This document shows positions 26,183-35,142 of a stretch of DNA of 64,000 bases, in pieces. The position numbers and the translations under genes were made by a program. Each line of letters opens with the position of its first letter. Within the stretch, counting starts at the first letter, position 1. The notes below the pieces were generated by a model that ran no database searches, was not told the DNA's origin, and saw only the letters and a list, made by a program, of their open reading frames with translations. Location: NCBI RefSeq assembly GCF_011250645.1, contig NZ_JAANNO010000012.1, positions 1-64,000 on the forward strand. The letters are read 5' to 3'. The stretch comes from Motilibacter aurantiacus. Its GTDB lineage: Bacteria > Actinomycetota > Actinomycetes > Motilibacterales > Motilibacteraceae.

Positions 26183-27238
26183 ATGCCCGTGCGATGGGAC
26201 AATCTGCGCCTCGACGCCGACGAGGAGCCCTCCCTGGGCGACGCGCTTCCACTGCTGCCCCGGGGAGCCGTGGCGCGCACCTTCGACACCCCCGCGTTCC
26301 GCGGCATGACCTTCTACGAGGTGCAGGCCCGGTCCGCGCTCAACCGGGTGCCGGCGGCCTCGCAGGTGCCGTTCTCGTGGACGGTCAACCCCTACCGCGG
26401 CTGCTCCCACGCCTGCCGCTACTGCTTCGCGCGCAAGACGCACGAGTACCTCGACCTGGACTCGGGTGCCGACTTCGACGCGAAGGTGCTCGTCAAGGTC
26501 AACGTCGCGCAGGTGCTGCGGCGCGAGCTGGCGGGCCGCCGGTGGAAGGGCGAGCACGTCGCCCTGGGGACGAACACGGACCCGTACCAGCGGGTCGAGG
26601 GGCGCTACCGCCTCATGCGGGGTGTCGTGTCGGCGCTGCGCGACGCCAACAACCCGTTCTCGATTCTGACCAAGGGCGTGCTCATCCTGCGCGACCTCGA
26701 CCTGCTCACCGACGCAGCCGACCGCACCGACGTGTCCACCGCGCTCTCCGTCGGCTTCGTGGACGAGACGCTCTGGCGCGGCGTCGAGCCGGGGACGCCA
26801 GCGCCGATGCGCCGGCTCGAGGCCGTGGCCGCCCTGAACGAGGCCGGCATCCGCTGCGGGGTGCTGATGGCGCCCATCCTCCCCGGTCTCACCGACTCCC
26901 CCGCCCAGCTCGAGGCCACCGTGGCCGCCGCCGCAGCGGCCGGGGCGGCGTACCTCACGCCGATCGTGCTGCATCTGCGGCCCGGCGCCCGCGAGTGGTG
27001 GATGTCGTGGCTCGAGCGCGAGCACCCCGAGCTGGCCGCCCGCTACCAGGCGCTGTACGCCGCCGGCTCCTACGCCCCCAAGGGCTACCAGGAGCACGTC
27101 GCGCGCCAGGTCCGCGAGCTGGCCGACAAGCACGGGATCGGTCGGCGGGCCACGACCCGCTGGCGCACCGGCCACGAACGCGCTCGGCTCGCCCGCCCCG
27201 CACCCGCTCCGGAGCCCGCCCAGCTGACGCTGCTCTGA
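26183..27238 (+). CDS. Rv2578c-family radical SAM protein
   Basis: 351 aa from ATG 26183. The iron-sulfur cluster triad is Cys74-x3-Cys78-x2-Cys81 in RGCSHACRYCFARKTHEYL, followed by a full TIM-barrel-like region (GTNTDPYQ, LTKGVLILRDLDLL, APILPGLTDSP, RPGAREWWMSW). This is the SplB-related Rv2578c family, related to spore photoproduct lyase. The chemistry is not known; the LexA box suggests repair of, or response to, DNA damage. The SDR gene follows after 23 bases, so the two may share the SOS control. Confidence 0.9.
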   Translation: MPVRWDNLRLDADEEPSLGDALPLLPRGAVARTFDTPAFRGMTFYEVQARSALNRVPAASQVPFSWTVNPYRGCSHACRYCFARKTHEYLDLDSGADFDAKVLVKVNVAQVLRRELAGRRWKGEHVALGTNTDPYQRVEGRYRLMRGVVSALRDANNPFSILTKGVLILRDLDLLTDAADRTDVSTALSVGFVDETLWRGVEPGTPAPMRRLEAVAALNEAGIRCGVLMAPILPGLTDSPAQLEATVAAAAAAGAAYLTPIVLHLRPGAREWWMSWLEREHPELAARYQALYAAGSYAPKGYQEHVARQVRELADKHGIGRRATTRWRTGHERARLARPAPAPEPAQLTLL

Positions 27239-27261
27239 GCGGGCCAGTACGGTGTCGGCCC

Positions 27262-28008
27262 GTGGTCACTTCGCGAGGCACTGCGGTCATCACCGGCGCG
27301 AGCAGTGGCATCGGCGCCGCGACGGCACGGGCACTCGGTGCGGCGGGCTTCCCGCTGCTGCTCGGCGCCCGGCGCGAGGACCGGCTCGGGGAGGTCGCCG
27401 ACGGCATCAGCGGCGTCGACGTGACGACGCGGCGCGTCGACGTCACGGACTCGGGCTCCGTCCGAGGGTTCGCCGCGGGGATCGAGACGTGCGAAGTCCT
27501 GGTCTGCAATGCCGGAGGCGCGCTCGGCCTCGACCCGGTGGAGAAGTGGGACGAGGGGCACTGGCGCTGGATGTACGAAGCCAACGTCCTGAGCCTGCCG
27601 CGGACCATCAACGCCTTCCTGCCCGCCCTGCGCCGTTCCGGAAACGGCCGGATCGTCGTCATCACCAGCGTGGCCGGGCACCAGACCTACGTCGGCGGCG
27701 CGGGCTACACCGGCGCCAAGCACGCCGCCGCCGCGGTCGTCGACACCGTGCGCCTCGAGCTGCTCGGGGAGCCGGTCCGCGTCATCGAGATCGCACCGGG
27801 GTTGGTCAACACCGAGTTCTCCGCCGTGCGCTTCTCCGGCGACACCGAGCGGGCCGACGCGGTCTACGACGGGATGACCCCGCTGACCGGCGAGGACGTC
27901 GCCGAGGTCGTCACCTGGGCGGTGACCCGGCCGGCGCACGTCTCGGTGGCGCGGATCGACCTGTTCCCCCGCGACCAGGCCTCGGCGCGTGACGTGCACC
28001 GCAGGTAG
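27262..28008 (+). CDS. short-chain dehydrogenase/reductase
   Basis: 248 aa, GTG start at 27262. NAD(P)-binding motif TGASSGIGAAT near the N terminus, the NAGG stabilising motif, and the catalytic Ser-Tyr-Lys set (SVAGHQTYVGGAGYTGAKHAA). A classical SDR, close to the NADP-dependent 3-hydroxy acid dehydrogenase YdfG group by its ITGASSGIG, EANVLSL and VIEIAPGLVNTEF segments. Cofactor preference is suggested by GARRED (basic residues), so probably NADP. Substrate unknown. Follows the radical SAM gene and ends at a hairpin. Confidence 0.85.
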   Translation: MVTSRGTAVITGASSGIGAATARALGAAGFPLLLGARREDRLGEVADGISGVDVTTRRVDVTDSGSVRGFAAGIETCEVLVCNAGGALGLDPVEKWDEGHWRWMYEANVLSLPRTINAFLPALRRSGNGRIVVITSVAGHQTYVGGAGYTGAKHAAAAVVDTVRLELLGEPVRVIEIAPGLVNTEFSAVRFSGDTERADAVYDGMTPLTGEDVAEVVTWAVTRPAHVSVARIDLFPRDQASARDVHRR

Positions 28009-28013
28009 CCGGG

Positions 28014-28050
28014 CGGGACGACGGGCGTGTGGAACGTGCTCGTCGTCCCG
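28014..28050 (+). terminator. hairpin after the SDR gene
   Basis: Ten-base perfect arms (CGGGACGACG at 28014 and its complement at 28041) with a 17-base loop, five bases after the SDR stop. Likely terminator of the radical SAM/SDR unit. Confidence 0.55.
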
Positions 28051-28325
28051 GCCGGGCCTCGTCGCGATCCCGGGTCCCTGTCGGTGTGGCCCGGGCGCTG
28101 TCGCGACACGGGCCGGGTCGACATCTCGGCCACAGGGGGCGGGGCCGAGCTCGGCATCGCCCGCAGCGGCGACTCCTGTGCCGCGGGCTTCGACGGGACC
28201 GCGGCCGGAGGCGGAGCGGACGGACCCGCACCCGGCCGGCACCGGCCCGGCCGGGACGGCTCGCAACGTGGCCGGACGCGGGCGGGGCTCAGCCACGTCG
28301 GGCCGAGCTGGAGGAGGCGGCCGCG
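28051..28325. other. intergenic region between convergent genes
   Basis: About 275 bases after the SDR terminator and before the end of the LURP-one-like gene. No gene, repeat or site is supported; the open frame on the plus strand starting at 28027 is Gly/Arg/Pro-rich and lacks coding signals. Confidence 0.4.
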
Positions 28326-28925
28326 TCAGCGCGACTGCAGCGCGTCGAGCGCGACGCACATCGCTGCCGCCACTCGCCCGTCGAGCCTTCCCCCGGGGAC
28401 GGTGACCTCGTAGCGGTCGCGCAACGAGCGCAGCCGCTGCGAGCTGAGCACCAGCTGGCCGGACTCGTCGACGAAGTCGAAGTGGAACCGGAACGGCGAG
28501 GGCAGGTCGTTGACGAACGGCAGCAGCTCCCAGGCCCGCCTGGCGAGCGCGACGTTCGCGTTGCGCTCTCGCCCCGTCGCCCGGACGCCGGCCGCCTCGA
28601 GGTGCCACGTGGACCGCAGCAGCGACTTGCCGAAGTCCTTCCGGAACAGGCCGACGGGCGTCCCCTCGGCGTCTCGGACGTCGTACGTCGCGCCGAGATC
28701 CATCCGAGAACGGGCCTTGAAGGAGAAGGCCGGCGTCCGCCGGTCCTCGTCCGCGTAGAACGTGACCTCCTCCTTGAAGGCGACCCGCTTCTGCTGGGCG
28801 AGGGCGAGCAGCGCCCCCGGGCTCCCGTCGGGCGCGACGGCACGGACCTCGTAGCGGTTCACCATCATGGCGACCCGCTGCAGCACCAGGAACCGCTCGA
28901 TGCCGAGCAGCGCTGTAGAGCTCAC
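28326..28925 (-). CDS. LURP-one-related (tubby-like) protein
   Basis: 199 aa from GTG/ATG start near 28925. A beta-rich sequence with the LURP-one-related pattern: an early RYEVRAVAPDG, FSFKARSRMDLGATYDVRDAEGTPVGLFRKDFGKSLLRSTWHLE, and a late FRFHFDFVDESGQLVLSSQRLRSLRDRYEV. Family members bind lipids or sense ligands; in bacteria they are uncharacterised. It lies 40 bases downstream of the GCS2-type ligase gene on the same strand, so is probably co-transcribed with it. No membrane segment. Confidence 0.75.
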   Translation of the reverse strand: MSSTALLGIERFLVLQRVAMMVNRYEVRAVAPDGSPGALLALAQQKRVAFKEEVTFYADEDRRTPAFSFKARSRMDLGATYDVRDAEGTPVGLFRKDFGKSLLRSTWHLEAAGVRATGRERNANVALARRAWELLPFVNDLPSPFRFHFDFVDESGQLVLSSQRLRSLRDRYEVTVPGGRLDGRVAAAMCVALDALQSR

Positions 28926-28965
28926 GAATTGCCCTTCGGAGAATCAGACGACACGGGACGGTGGC

Positions 28966-30441
28966 TCATCCGACCGGCCATTGGTGGACCGGCAGGTTCG
29001 AGTGCATCAGCTCGGCATAGCGCTGTGTCAGCAGCCGGAGGGCGGTCCGCCGGTCGCAGCCGGACCGCTCGAGGTGGGCGCACTGCTGCACCTGCCAGGT
29101 GGCGCCGTTGCGCCGGGCGATGCAGCGGCCCTCGATGACGCCGAGCAGCCGGTCGCGCACTCCGGCGTCCACCCCCGCGCTCTCGAGCCCCGCGTGCGCG
29201 AGCGGCAGCAGGTGCCGGAGGACGAGGTCCGGCGCGGCGATGCGGCCGGCCTCGGGCCAGGTGAACGAGGCGGCCATACCGTGCCGGGCGGCGGCGAGGA
29301 AGTTCTCCTCGGCGACCCGGAACGGCATCCGGGTCCAGATCGGGCGGTGCGCCTCGACCAGGGAGCGCAGGCAGCCGTAGTAGAAGGCGCCGTTGGCCAG
29401 GACGTCCACGACCGTGGGGCCCGCAGGCAGGACCCGGTTCTCGATCCGCAGATGGGCGACGCCGCCGACGGTGTCGTAGATCGGCCGGTTCCACCGGTAG
29501 ACCGTGCCGTTGTGCAGGGTGAGCTCGGAGAGCTTGGGGGCTCTGCCCTCCTCCGCGACCGCGACCGGGTCCTCCTCGTCGCACAGCGGCAGCAGCGCGG
29601 GGAAGTAGCGCAGGTTCTCCTCGAACAGGTCGAGCACCGAGGTGATCCAGCGCTCGCCGAACCACACCCGCGGTCGCACCCCCTGCGCCTTGAGCTCCTC
29701 GCTGCGCATGTCCGTCGCCTGCGTGAACAGCGGGATGCGCGTCTCCCGCCAGAGCTCGCGGCCGAGCAGGTACGGCGAGTTGGCCCCCATCGCGAGCTGC
29801 ACCCCGGCGAGGACCTGCGCGGCGTTCCAATGCGCTGCGAAGCGCTCGGGGCGCACCTGTTGGTGCAGCTGCACGCTGGTGCAGGCCGCCTCCGGCGCGA
29901 TGGTCGACGCGAGCGTCGACAGCACCTCCGGCCCGGAGATCTCCAACGGGATGTCCTCGCCGCGGGCGGCGAGGATCTGCTCGTCGAGCAGCGCGTAACG
30001 CGGGTCCTCCGACAGCGCGGCCCGCCCGACGTCCCCCTCGCGCAGCGTGGGCAGGATGCCGATCATCACGATGCCGGACCCGGCCTCACGGGCGCGCGCC
30101 TCGGCCGCGTCGAGGGCTCCGCGCAGCTCGTGCTCGAGCCCGTCCAGCTTGTCCCCGTCGAGCCGCCGCGGGTCGACGTTGACCTCGATGTTGAACCGCC
30201 CCAGCTCGGTCTGGAAGGCCGGGTCGGCGATCCGGTCGAGCACCTCGGCATTGCGCATCGCCGGCAGGCCCTGGGAGTCGACCAGGTTGAGCTCGATCTC
30301 CAGGCCCGTCAGCGGGCGCTCCCGGTCGAAGCGCCCCTCCGCGAGCATCAGCCCGAGCACGTCCAGGCAGCGATGGGCCTTCTGCCGGTAGCGGCGGCGG
30401 TCCTCGCGCGTGAACTCCTGCCGCTCGACACGTTTGCCCAT
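28966..30441 (-). CDS. GCS2-type carboxylate-amine ligase (glutamate-cysteine ligase family)
   Basis: 491 aa from ATG 30441. GCS2-superfamily features: LTGLEIELNLVD, LGRFNIEVNVDPR, ACTSVQLHQQVRP, LGANSPYLLG and a late RIENRVLPAGPTVVDVLANGAFYYG, which together form the ATP-grasp-unrelated ligase site that links an amine to gamma-carboxyl glutamate. It is longer than the YbdK-like protein at 17441 and only distantly related. It may make gamma-glutamyl compounds (ergothioneine or other thiols); the true substrate is unknown. Transcribed with the LURP-one-like gene; divergent from sbcD. Confidence 0.82.
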   Translation of the reverse strand: MGKRVERQEFTREDRRRYRQKAHRCLDVLGLMLAEGRFDRERPLTGLEIELNLVDSQGLPAMRNAEVLDRIADPAFQTELGRFNIEVNVDPRRLDGDKLDGLEHELRGALDAAEARAREAGSGIVMIGILPTLREGDVGRAALSEDPRYALLDEQILAARGEDIPLEISGPEVLSTLASTIAPEAACTSVQLHQQVRPERFAAHWNAAQVLAGVQLAMGANSPYLLGRELWRETRIPLFTQATDMRSEELKAQGVRPRVWFGERWITSVLDLFEENLRYFPALLPLCDEEDPVAVAEEGRAPKLSELTLHNGTVYRWNRPIYDTVGGVAHLRIENRVLPAGPTVVDVLANGAFYYGCLRSLVEAHRPIWTRMPFRVAEENFLAAARHGMAASFTWPEAGRIAAPDLVLRHLLPLAHAGLESAGVDAGVRDRLLGVIEGRCIARRNGATWQVQQCAHLERSGCDRRTALRLLTQRYAELMHSNLPVHQWPVG

Positions 30442-30534
30442 GCCCCCTCGATCCCCGGGCGGCAGAGGGGGCAATCCCCGCTCGCGCCGCGCGCCTCCCG
30501 GGTCTTGTCGGTGCCGCCTCCTACCGTGCCTGCC

Positions 30535-31683
30535 GTGCGCGTGCTCCACACCTCCGACTGGCACCTCGGCCGCTCCTTCCACCGCGAGGGGATGCTTGGC
30601 CCGCAGGCGGCCTTCGTCGACTTCCTCGTCGACCTGGTCCGGGCCGAGGGCGTCGACGTGGTGCTCGTCGCCGGTGACGTCTACGACCGCGCGCTGCCCT
30701 CCGTGGACGCCGTCCAGCTGTTCGACGACGCGCTGGCGCGGCTCGCCGCCACCGGGGCACGCGTCCTGCTGCTGAGCGGCAACCACGACTCCGCGTCCCG
30801 GCTCGGCTTCGGCTCCCGCCTGCTGGACCTGGCCGGCGTCCACCTGCGCACGGACCCGGGGCGCCTCGGCGAGCCGGTGGTCCTCGACGACGCGCACGGC
30901 CCGGTCGCGTTCTACCCGCTGCCCTACCTCGAGCCCGACGCCGTGGCCGGCCGGCTCGGCTGCCCGACCCGCAGCCACGCCAGCGTGCTCGGCGAGGCCA
31001 TGCGCCGCGTACGCGCCGACCTCGCGGGCCGTCCCGGCGCCCGCTCCGTGGTCGCCGCGCACGCGTTCGTGGCCGGTGGCCTGCCCTCCGACAGCGAGCG
31101 CGACATCACGGTCGGCGGGGTCAGCGTCGTGCCGGTGGAGACCTTCGCCGGGGTCGACTACGCGGCCCTCGGCCACCTGCACGGCGCGCAGGCCGTGTCC
31201 CCGTGGGCCCGCTACAGCGGCTCCCCGCTGGCCTACTCCTTCTCCGAGGCCGCCCACAGCAAGTCGGTCGCCCTGGTCGATCTCGGCCCGGACGGCCTGT
31301 CCGGGGTCGAGCTCGTGCCGTGCCCCGTCCCCCGCCCGCTCGCGCGGCTGCGCGGGACGCTCGACGCCCTGCTCGCCGACCCTGCGCTCGCCCGTCACGA
31401 GCAGTCCTGGCTCCAGGTCACCCTCACCGACCCGGCCCGACCGCGTGAGCCGATGGAGCGGCTGCGCGCCCGGTTCCCCCACGTGCTGGTGCTCGGGCAC
31501 GAGCCCGAGCTGACCGTCCGGGCCGCCGTCGCGTCCTACTCCGAGCGGGTCCGCGGGCTCGACGACCTCGCGCTGCTGCACGGCTTCGTGGAGCACGTGC
31601 GCGGCGGCGCCGCGAGCGCGCCGGAGGCCGCGCTGCTGCAGCAGGCCCTGGAGGCCGCCCGCCGGGCCGAGGCGGAGGCCTGA
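30535..31683 (+). CDS. sbcD: exonuclease subunit SbcD
   Basis: 382 aa, GTG start at 30535. Mre11-like nuclease with all phosphoesterase motifs in order: SDWHLG (DxH), AGDVYD, SGNHDS, VVAAHAF and LGHLHG. With SbcC it forms the nuclease that opens hairpins and cleans protein-blocked or hairpin ends at breaks. SbcC starts two bases after its stop codon, so the two are coupled. The C-terminal capping domain of about 100 residues is present. Confidence 0.97.
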   Translation: MRVLHTSDWHLGRSFHREGMLGPQAAFVDFLVDLVRAEGVDVVLVAGDVYDRALPSVDAVQLFDDALARLAATGARVLLLSGNHDSASRLGFGSRLLDLAGVHLRTDPGRLGEPVVLDDAHGPVAFYPLPYLEPDAVAGRLGCPTRSHASVLGEAMRRVRADLAGRPGARSVVAAHAFVAGGLPSDSERDITVGGVSVVPVETFAGVDYAALGHLHGAQAVSPWARYSGSPLAYSFSEAAHSKSVALVDLGPDGLSGVELVPCPVPRPLARLRGTLDALLADPALARHEQSWLQVTLTDPARPREPMERLRARFPHVLVLGHEPELTVRAAVASYSERVRGLDDLALLHGFVEHVRGGAASAPEAALLQQALEAARRAEAEA

Positions 31684-31684
31684 G

Positions 31685-34600
31685 GTGCGCCTTCACTCAC
31701 TCACCGCCACGGCGTTCGGCCCGTTCGCCGGGACCGAGTCCGTCGACTTCGACGCGCTGGCCTCCGCCGGGCTGTTCCTGCTCAGCGGCCCAACCGGCGC
31801 CGGCAAGACCAGCCTGCTGGACGCCGTCGTCTTCGCGCTCTACGGAGTGGTCCCGGGCGCGCGCCAGGGCGCCTCCCGGCTGCGCAGCGACCACGCGCCG
31901 GCCGAGCTGGCCACCGAGGTCGTCCTCGAGCTGACCGTGCGCGGCCGGCGCCTCCGGGTGGCCCGTCGGCCGGCCTGGGACCGGGCGAAGCGGCGCGGCG
32001 AGGGCGTGACCCGGCAGCCGGCGAAGGTGCTGCTCGAGGACCTCTCCTCCGGGGAGCCCGCCGTCCTCTCCACTCGGCTGGACGAGGCCGGCCACCTGCT
32101 CCGTGACCTGCTGGGGATGAGCGCCGAGCAGTTCTGTCAGGTGGTGCTGCTCCCCCAGGGTGAGTTCGCGCGCTTCCTGCGCGCCGACGCGGAGGCCCGG
32201 CGGGCCATCCTCGAGGCGCTCTTCTCCACCGACCGGTTCAGCGCGGTCGAGGGCTGGCTGGCAGAGCAGCGGCGCGCCAGCCGCGAGGCGGTGCAGGAGG
32301 CCGCGCTCGAGCTCACGCTGCTGTCCGCTCGGGCGGCCCAGGCCGCCGGCCGCGGCGGGCCGGACGACGACGGCGCCTCGGGCTCGCCGGACGCCGATCC
32401 GGACGCTGCCGGTCCCGACAGGCCGGCCGGGACCGACGACGACGCTGTGCTCGCGACCGTCCGCGACCTCGCCCGAGCAGCGCTCGCCGATGCCGACACC
32501 GCCACGGCCGCGGCCACGACCGCCGCCGAGGCGTGCCGGGCCGCCCGCGCGGCGGCGTCCGCGGCCCAGGAGCAGGGCCGCCGCCGGCGCGCCGCGCTCG
32601 AGCTGGCAGCCCGCCGGAGCAGGGTCGAGGAGTCGCGCGCGGAGCGCGAGCGTGCCGCCGAGCGGGTGGCGGGCGCGCGCCGGGCGGCTGCGGTGCTGCC
32701 CTACCTGGAGGCTGCGGCCACGGCGCAGGCCGCCGCCTGCGCCGCGACCCGCGCGGAGTCCGAGGCCCGCGCCGCGCTGCCCCGGCCGCTGCGGGCGGCG
32801 ACCGTCGAGGAGCTGCGCCGGGCGGCGGCGGCGGCCGCGGGCGAGTGCGGGGCCCTGGCCCTCCTCGAGCGCGACGAGGCCGCCGAGCGGGAGCTGCGCC
32901 GGCGGGCGGCGACGCTCGAGGGCGAGGCCGCCCGCCTGCGCAGCCGCCGCGAGGACATCGCGCGCGAGTCGGCCCTCCTTCCCGACCGGCTGGCCGGGGC
33001 GGTCGAGCGCAGGGACGCCGCGCGCGCGGCCGGGCCCGAGCTCGAGCGCTCGGAGGCGGAGGCGGCCGAGCTGACGGCGCGCGTCGCCGCCGCCATGCGC
33101 GCCGAGCAGCTCGCCCCGGCCGTCGCGGCCGCGTCCGCCGCGGAGCTCGCCGCGGTCGACCGCGCCCAGCAGGCCCGGGAGGCCTGGCTCGACGCCCGCC
33201 AGCGCCGGCTCGACGGCATGGCGGCCGAGCTCGCCGCCGGGCTGGGGCCGGGCAGCCCGTGCCCCGTCTGCGGCAGCTGCTCGCACCCGCAGCCGGCGGC
33301 CACGGGGTCGGCTGCGAGCGCCGACGAGGAAGCGGCGGCCCAGCGCGCCTCCGAGGCGGCGGAGGCGGAGCGGCGGCGGTGCGAGCAGGCGCACGCAGGG
33401 CTCCGCATCGAGCTGGCGGCGGCTCAGGCCGGGGCGGGCGGGATGCCGCTCGCCCGGCTGCAGGAGGACCTGGCGCGCGCCCGCGCCGCCACGGGCCGCC
33501 TGTCCGGGGTGGCGGGGCAGCTCGCCCGTTGCGAGCGGGCGGTCACCGATCTCGAGCAGGCGCAGGCGGCCCTCGTCGCGGAGGACCAGGATGTCGCGAC
33601 GCGCGAGGCGCAGCTGTCCGCCGCAGCGGCCACCGCGCTGGAGCAGGCGGGCGGACTGCGCGCCCGGCTCGACGCCGCCCGGGGGGAGGACGCCGGCGTG
33701 TACGCCCGCCGGATGCGCCTGGAGGCGCTGCGCTCGACGCTCACCGGCGCCGTCGAGGCGGCGGTCGACGCCGCCCGCCTCGTGGCGGAGGCCACCCAGG
33801 CCGAGGAGAACGCGCTCGAGGCCGCGCGCGAGCGGGGGTTCGGCGACGTCTCCGCCGCACGAGCGGCCGGGTTGGCGCCCGCCGCGCTGGCCCGGTTGGA
33901 GGGCCAGGTCGCGGCGCACGACGCCGAGGCCGCGGCCGTCGCCGACCGGCTGGCCGAGCCCGGGCACGCCGACGGCGCCCTCGAGGCGCTGCTGGCCGCC
34001 CCCGCTCCGGACGAGGCGGGCCTGATCGGCGCCGCCGAGCAGTCCGACACCGCGAACGCCCGGGCGATGGCCTGGGCGCACCGTGCACGCGAGCGCGCCG
34101 TCGAGCTGGAGCAGGTCAGCGTCGAGGTCGAGCAGGCCGTGGAGCGCATCGCCCCGCTGCGGGCCGCTGCGGAGGTGGCGTCCCGGCTCTCCACGCTCTG
34201 CGAGGGCACGAGCCCGGACAACACGCTGCGCATGCGGCTCTCGGCGTACGTGCTGGCGGCGCGGCTCGAGCAGGTCGCCGCCGCCGCGACCGAGCGGCTG
34301 CAGCGCATGTCGGGCGGCCGCTACAGCCTGGTGCACACCGACGTGGCCGGCGGCAGGGGCCGCGCGGGGCTCGGGCTCTCCGTGCTCGACGCGTGGACCG
34401 GCGCCGAGCGTGACCCGGCGACGCTGTCCGGCGGCGAGGCGTTCATGGCCTCGTTGGCCCTGGCACTCGGGCTGTCCGACGTGGTCACCGCCGAGGCCGG
34501 CGGGGTCCTGATGGAGACGCTCTTCGTCGACGAGGGCTTCGGCGCCCTCGACGAGGAGACGCTCGACGAGGTGCTCGACGTCCTGGACGGCCTGCGCGAG

Positions 34601-35131
34601 GGCGGCCGGGTCGTGGGCCTGGTCAGCCACGTGTCCGAGCTGCGGGCGCGCATCCCCGCGCAGGTCCTCGTGGCCAAGGGCCGCAGCGGCTCGACCGTCG
34701 GCCTCTCCGCCGCCGTGCAGGCCCACCTGTCCTCGACTGCTCCCGCCGTGGCCGCTTCCTCCGGCGCAGCCTTTCCTGGCGCCGCTGCCCCTGGGGCGGC
34801 CGTCCCGGCGCAGGCCGCGGCCCGCTCGCTGCCGCCGGCCGCCGTCACCGCGCACGTTCCTGTCGTCGTCCGGGCGCGAGCCGCGTCCCCGCAGCACCTC
34901 GCGCCGCAGGAGCCCTTCACGTCGACGGGGGCCCGCGCGGCGGACGCCGTTCCCGCCGACGTGCCGACCGAGCTCCGGGCTGACGTGCCGGCGGGCGCGC
35001 CGGAGCCGCGGCGAGCGGCGAAGGGGCGGCGGCGCAGGGCGGTGCCCGAGGAGACCGGCCAGGGGCTGCTCTTCGGCGACGGGCCGGAGGACGCCACCCC
35101 TGCGCCCACCGCGGGCAGCGACGCCGCCTAG
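31685..35131 (+). CDS. sbcC: exonuclease subunit SbcC (SMC-like ATPase)
   Basis: 1148 aa, GTG start at 31685. N-terminal Walker A GPTGAGKTS, a long Ala/Glu/Arg-rich coiled coil, the zinc-hook Cys526-Pro-Val-Cys529 in the middle (with an extra nearby Cys), then the ABC signature LSGGE and Walker B TLFVDEGFGALDEET near residue 915-965. The hook pairs two SbcC coils by zinc. From about 1010 to 1148 the protein carries a long Ala/Pro-rich, low-complexity tail not found in the core family. Works with SbcD in repair of DNA ends. Confidence 0.96.
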   Translation: MRLHSLTATAFGPFAGTESVDFDALASAGLFLLSGPTGAGKTSLLDAVVFALYGVVPGARQGASRLRSDHAPAELATEVVLELTVRGRRLRVARRPAWDRAKRRGEGVTRQPAKVLLEDLSSGEPAVLSTRLDEAGHLLRDLLGMSAEQFCQVVLLPQGEFARFLRADAEARRAILEALFSTDRFSAVEGWLAEQRRASREAVQEAALELTLLSARAAQAAGRGGPDDDGASGSPDADPDAAGPDRPAGTDDDAVLATVRDLARAALADADTATAAATTAAEACRAARAAASAAQEQGRRRRAALELAARRSRVEESRAERERAAERVAGARRAAAVLPYLEAAATAQAAACAATRAESEARAALPRPLRAATVEELRRAAAAAAGECGALALLERDEAAERELRRRAATLEGEAARLRSRREDIARESALLPDRLAGAVERRDAARAAGPELERSEAEAAELTARVAAAMRAEQLAPAVAAASAAELAAVDRAQQAREAWLDARQRRLDGMAAELAAGLGPGSPCPVCGSCSHPQPAATGSAASADEEAAAQRASEAAEAERRRCEQAHAGLRIELAAAQAGAGGMPLARLQEDLARARAATGRLSGVAGQLARCERAVTDLEQAQAALVAEDQDVATREAQLSAAAATALEQAGGLRARLDAARGEDAGVYARRMRLEALRSTLTGAVEAAVDAARLVAEATQAEENALEAARERGFGDVSAARAAGLAPAALARLEGQVAAHDAEAAAVADRLAEPGHADGALEALLAAPAPDEAGLIGAAEQSDTANARAMAWAHRARERAVELEQVSVEVEQAVERIAPLRAAAEVASRLSTLCEGTSPDNTLRMRLSAYVLAARLEQVAAAATERLQRMSGGRYSLVHTDVAGGRGRAGLGLSVLDAWTGAERDPATLSGGEAFMASLALALGLSDVVTAEAGGVLMETLFVDEGFGALDEETLDEVLDVLDGLREGGRVVGLVSHVSELRARIPAQVLVAKGRSGSTVGLSAAVQAHLSSTAPAVAASSGAAFPGAAAPGAAVPAQAAARSLPPAAVTAHVPVVVRARAASPQHLAPQEPFTSTGARAADAVPADVPTELRADVPAGAPEPRRAAKGRRRRAVPEETGQGLLFGDGPEDATPAPTAGSDAA

Positions 35132-35142
35132 CGTTGCCCGGC

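Noticed and set aside
28027-28413. 128-residue frame in the gap after the SDR gene
   Set aside because: Overlaps the terminator and runs into the LURP-one-like gene on the other strand; Gly/Arg/Pro-rich and without coding signals.
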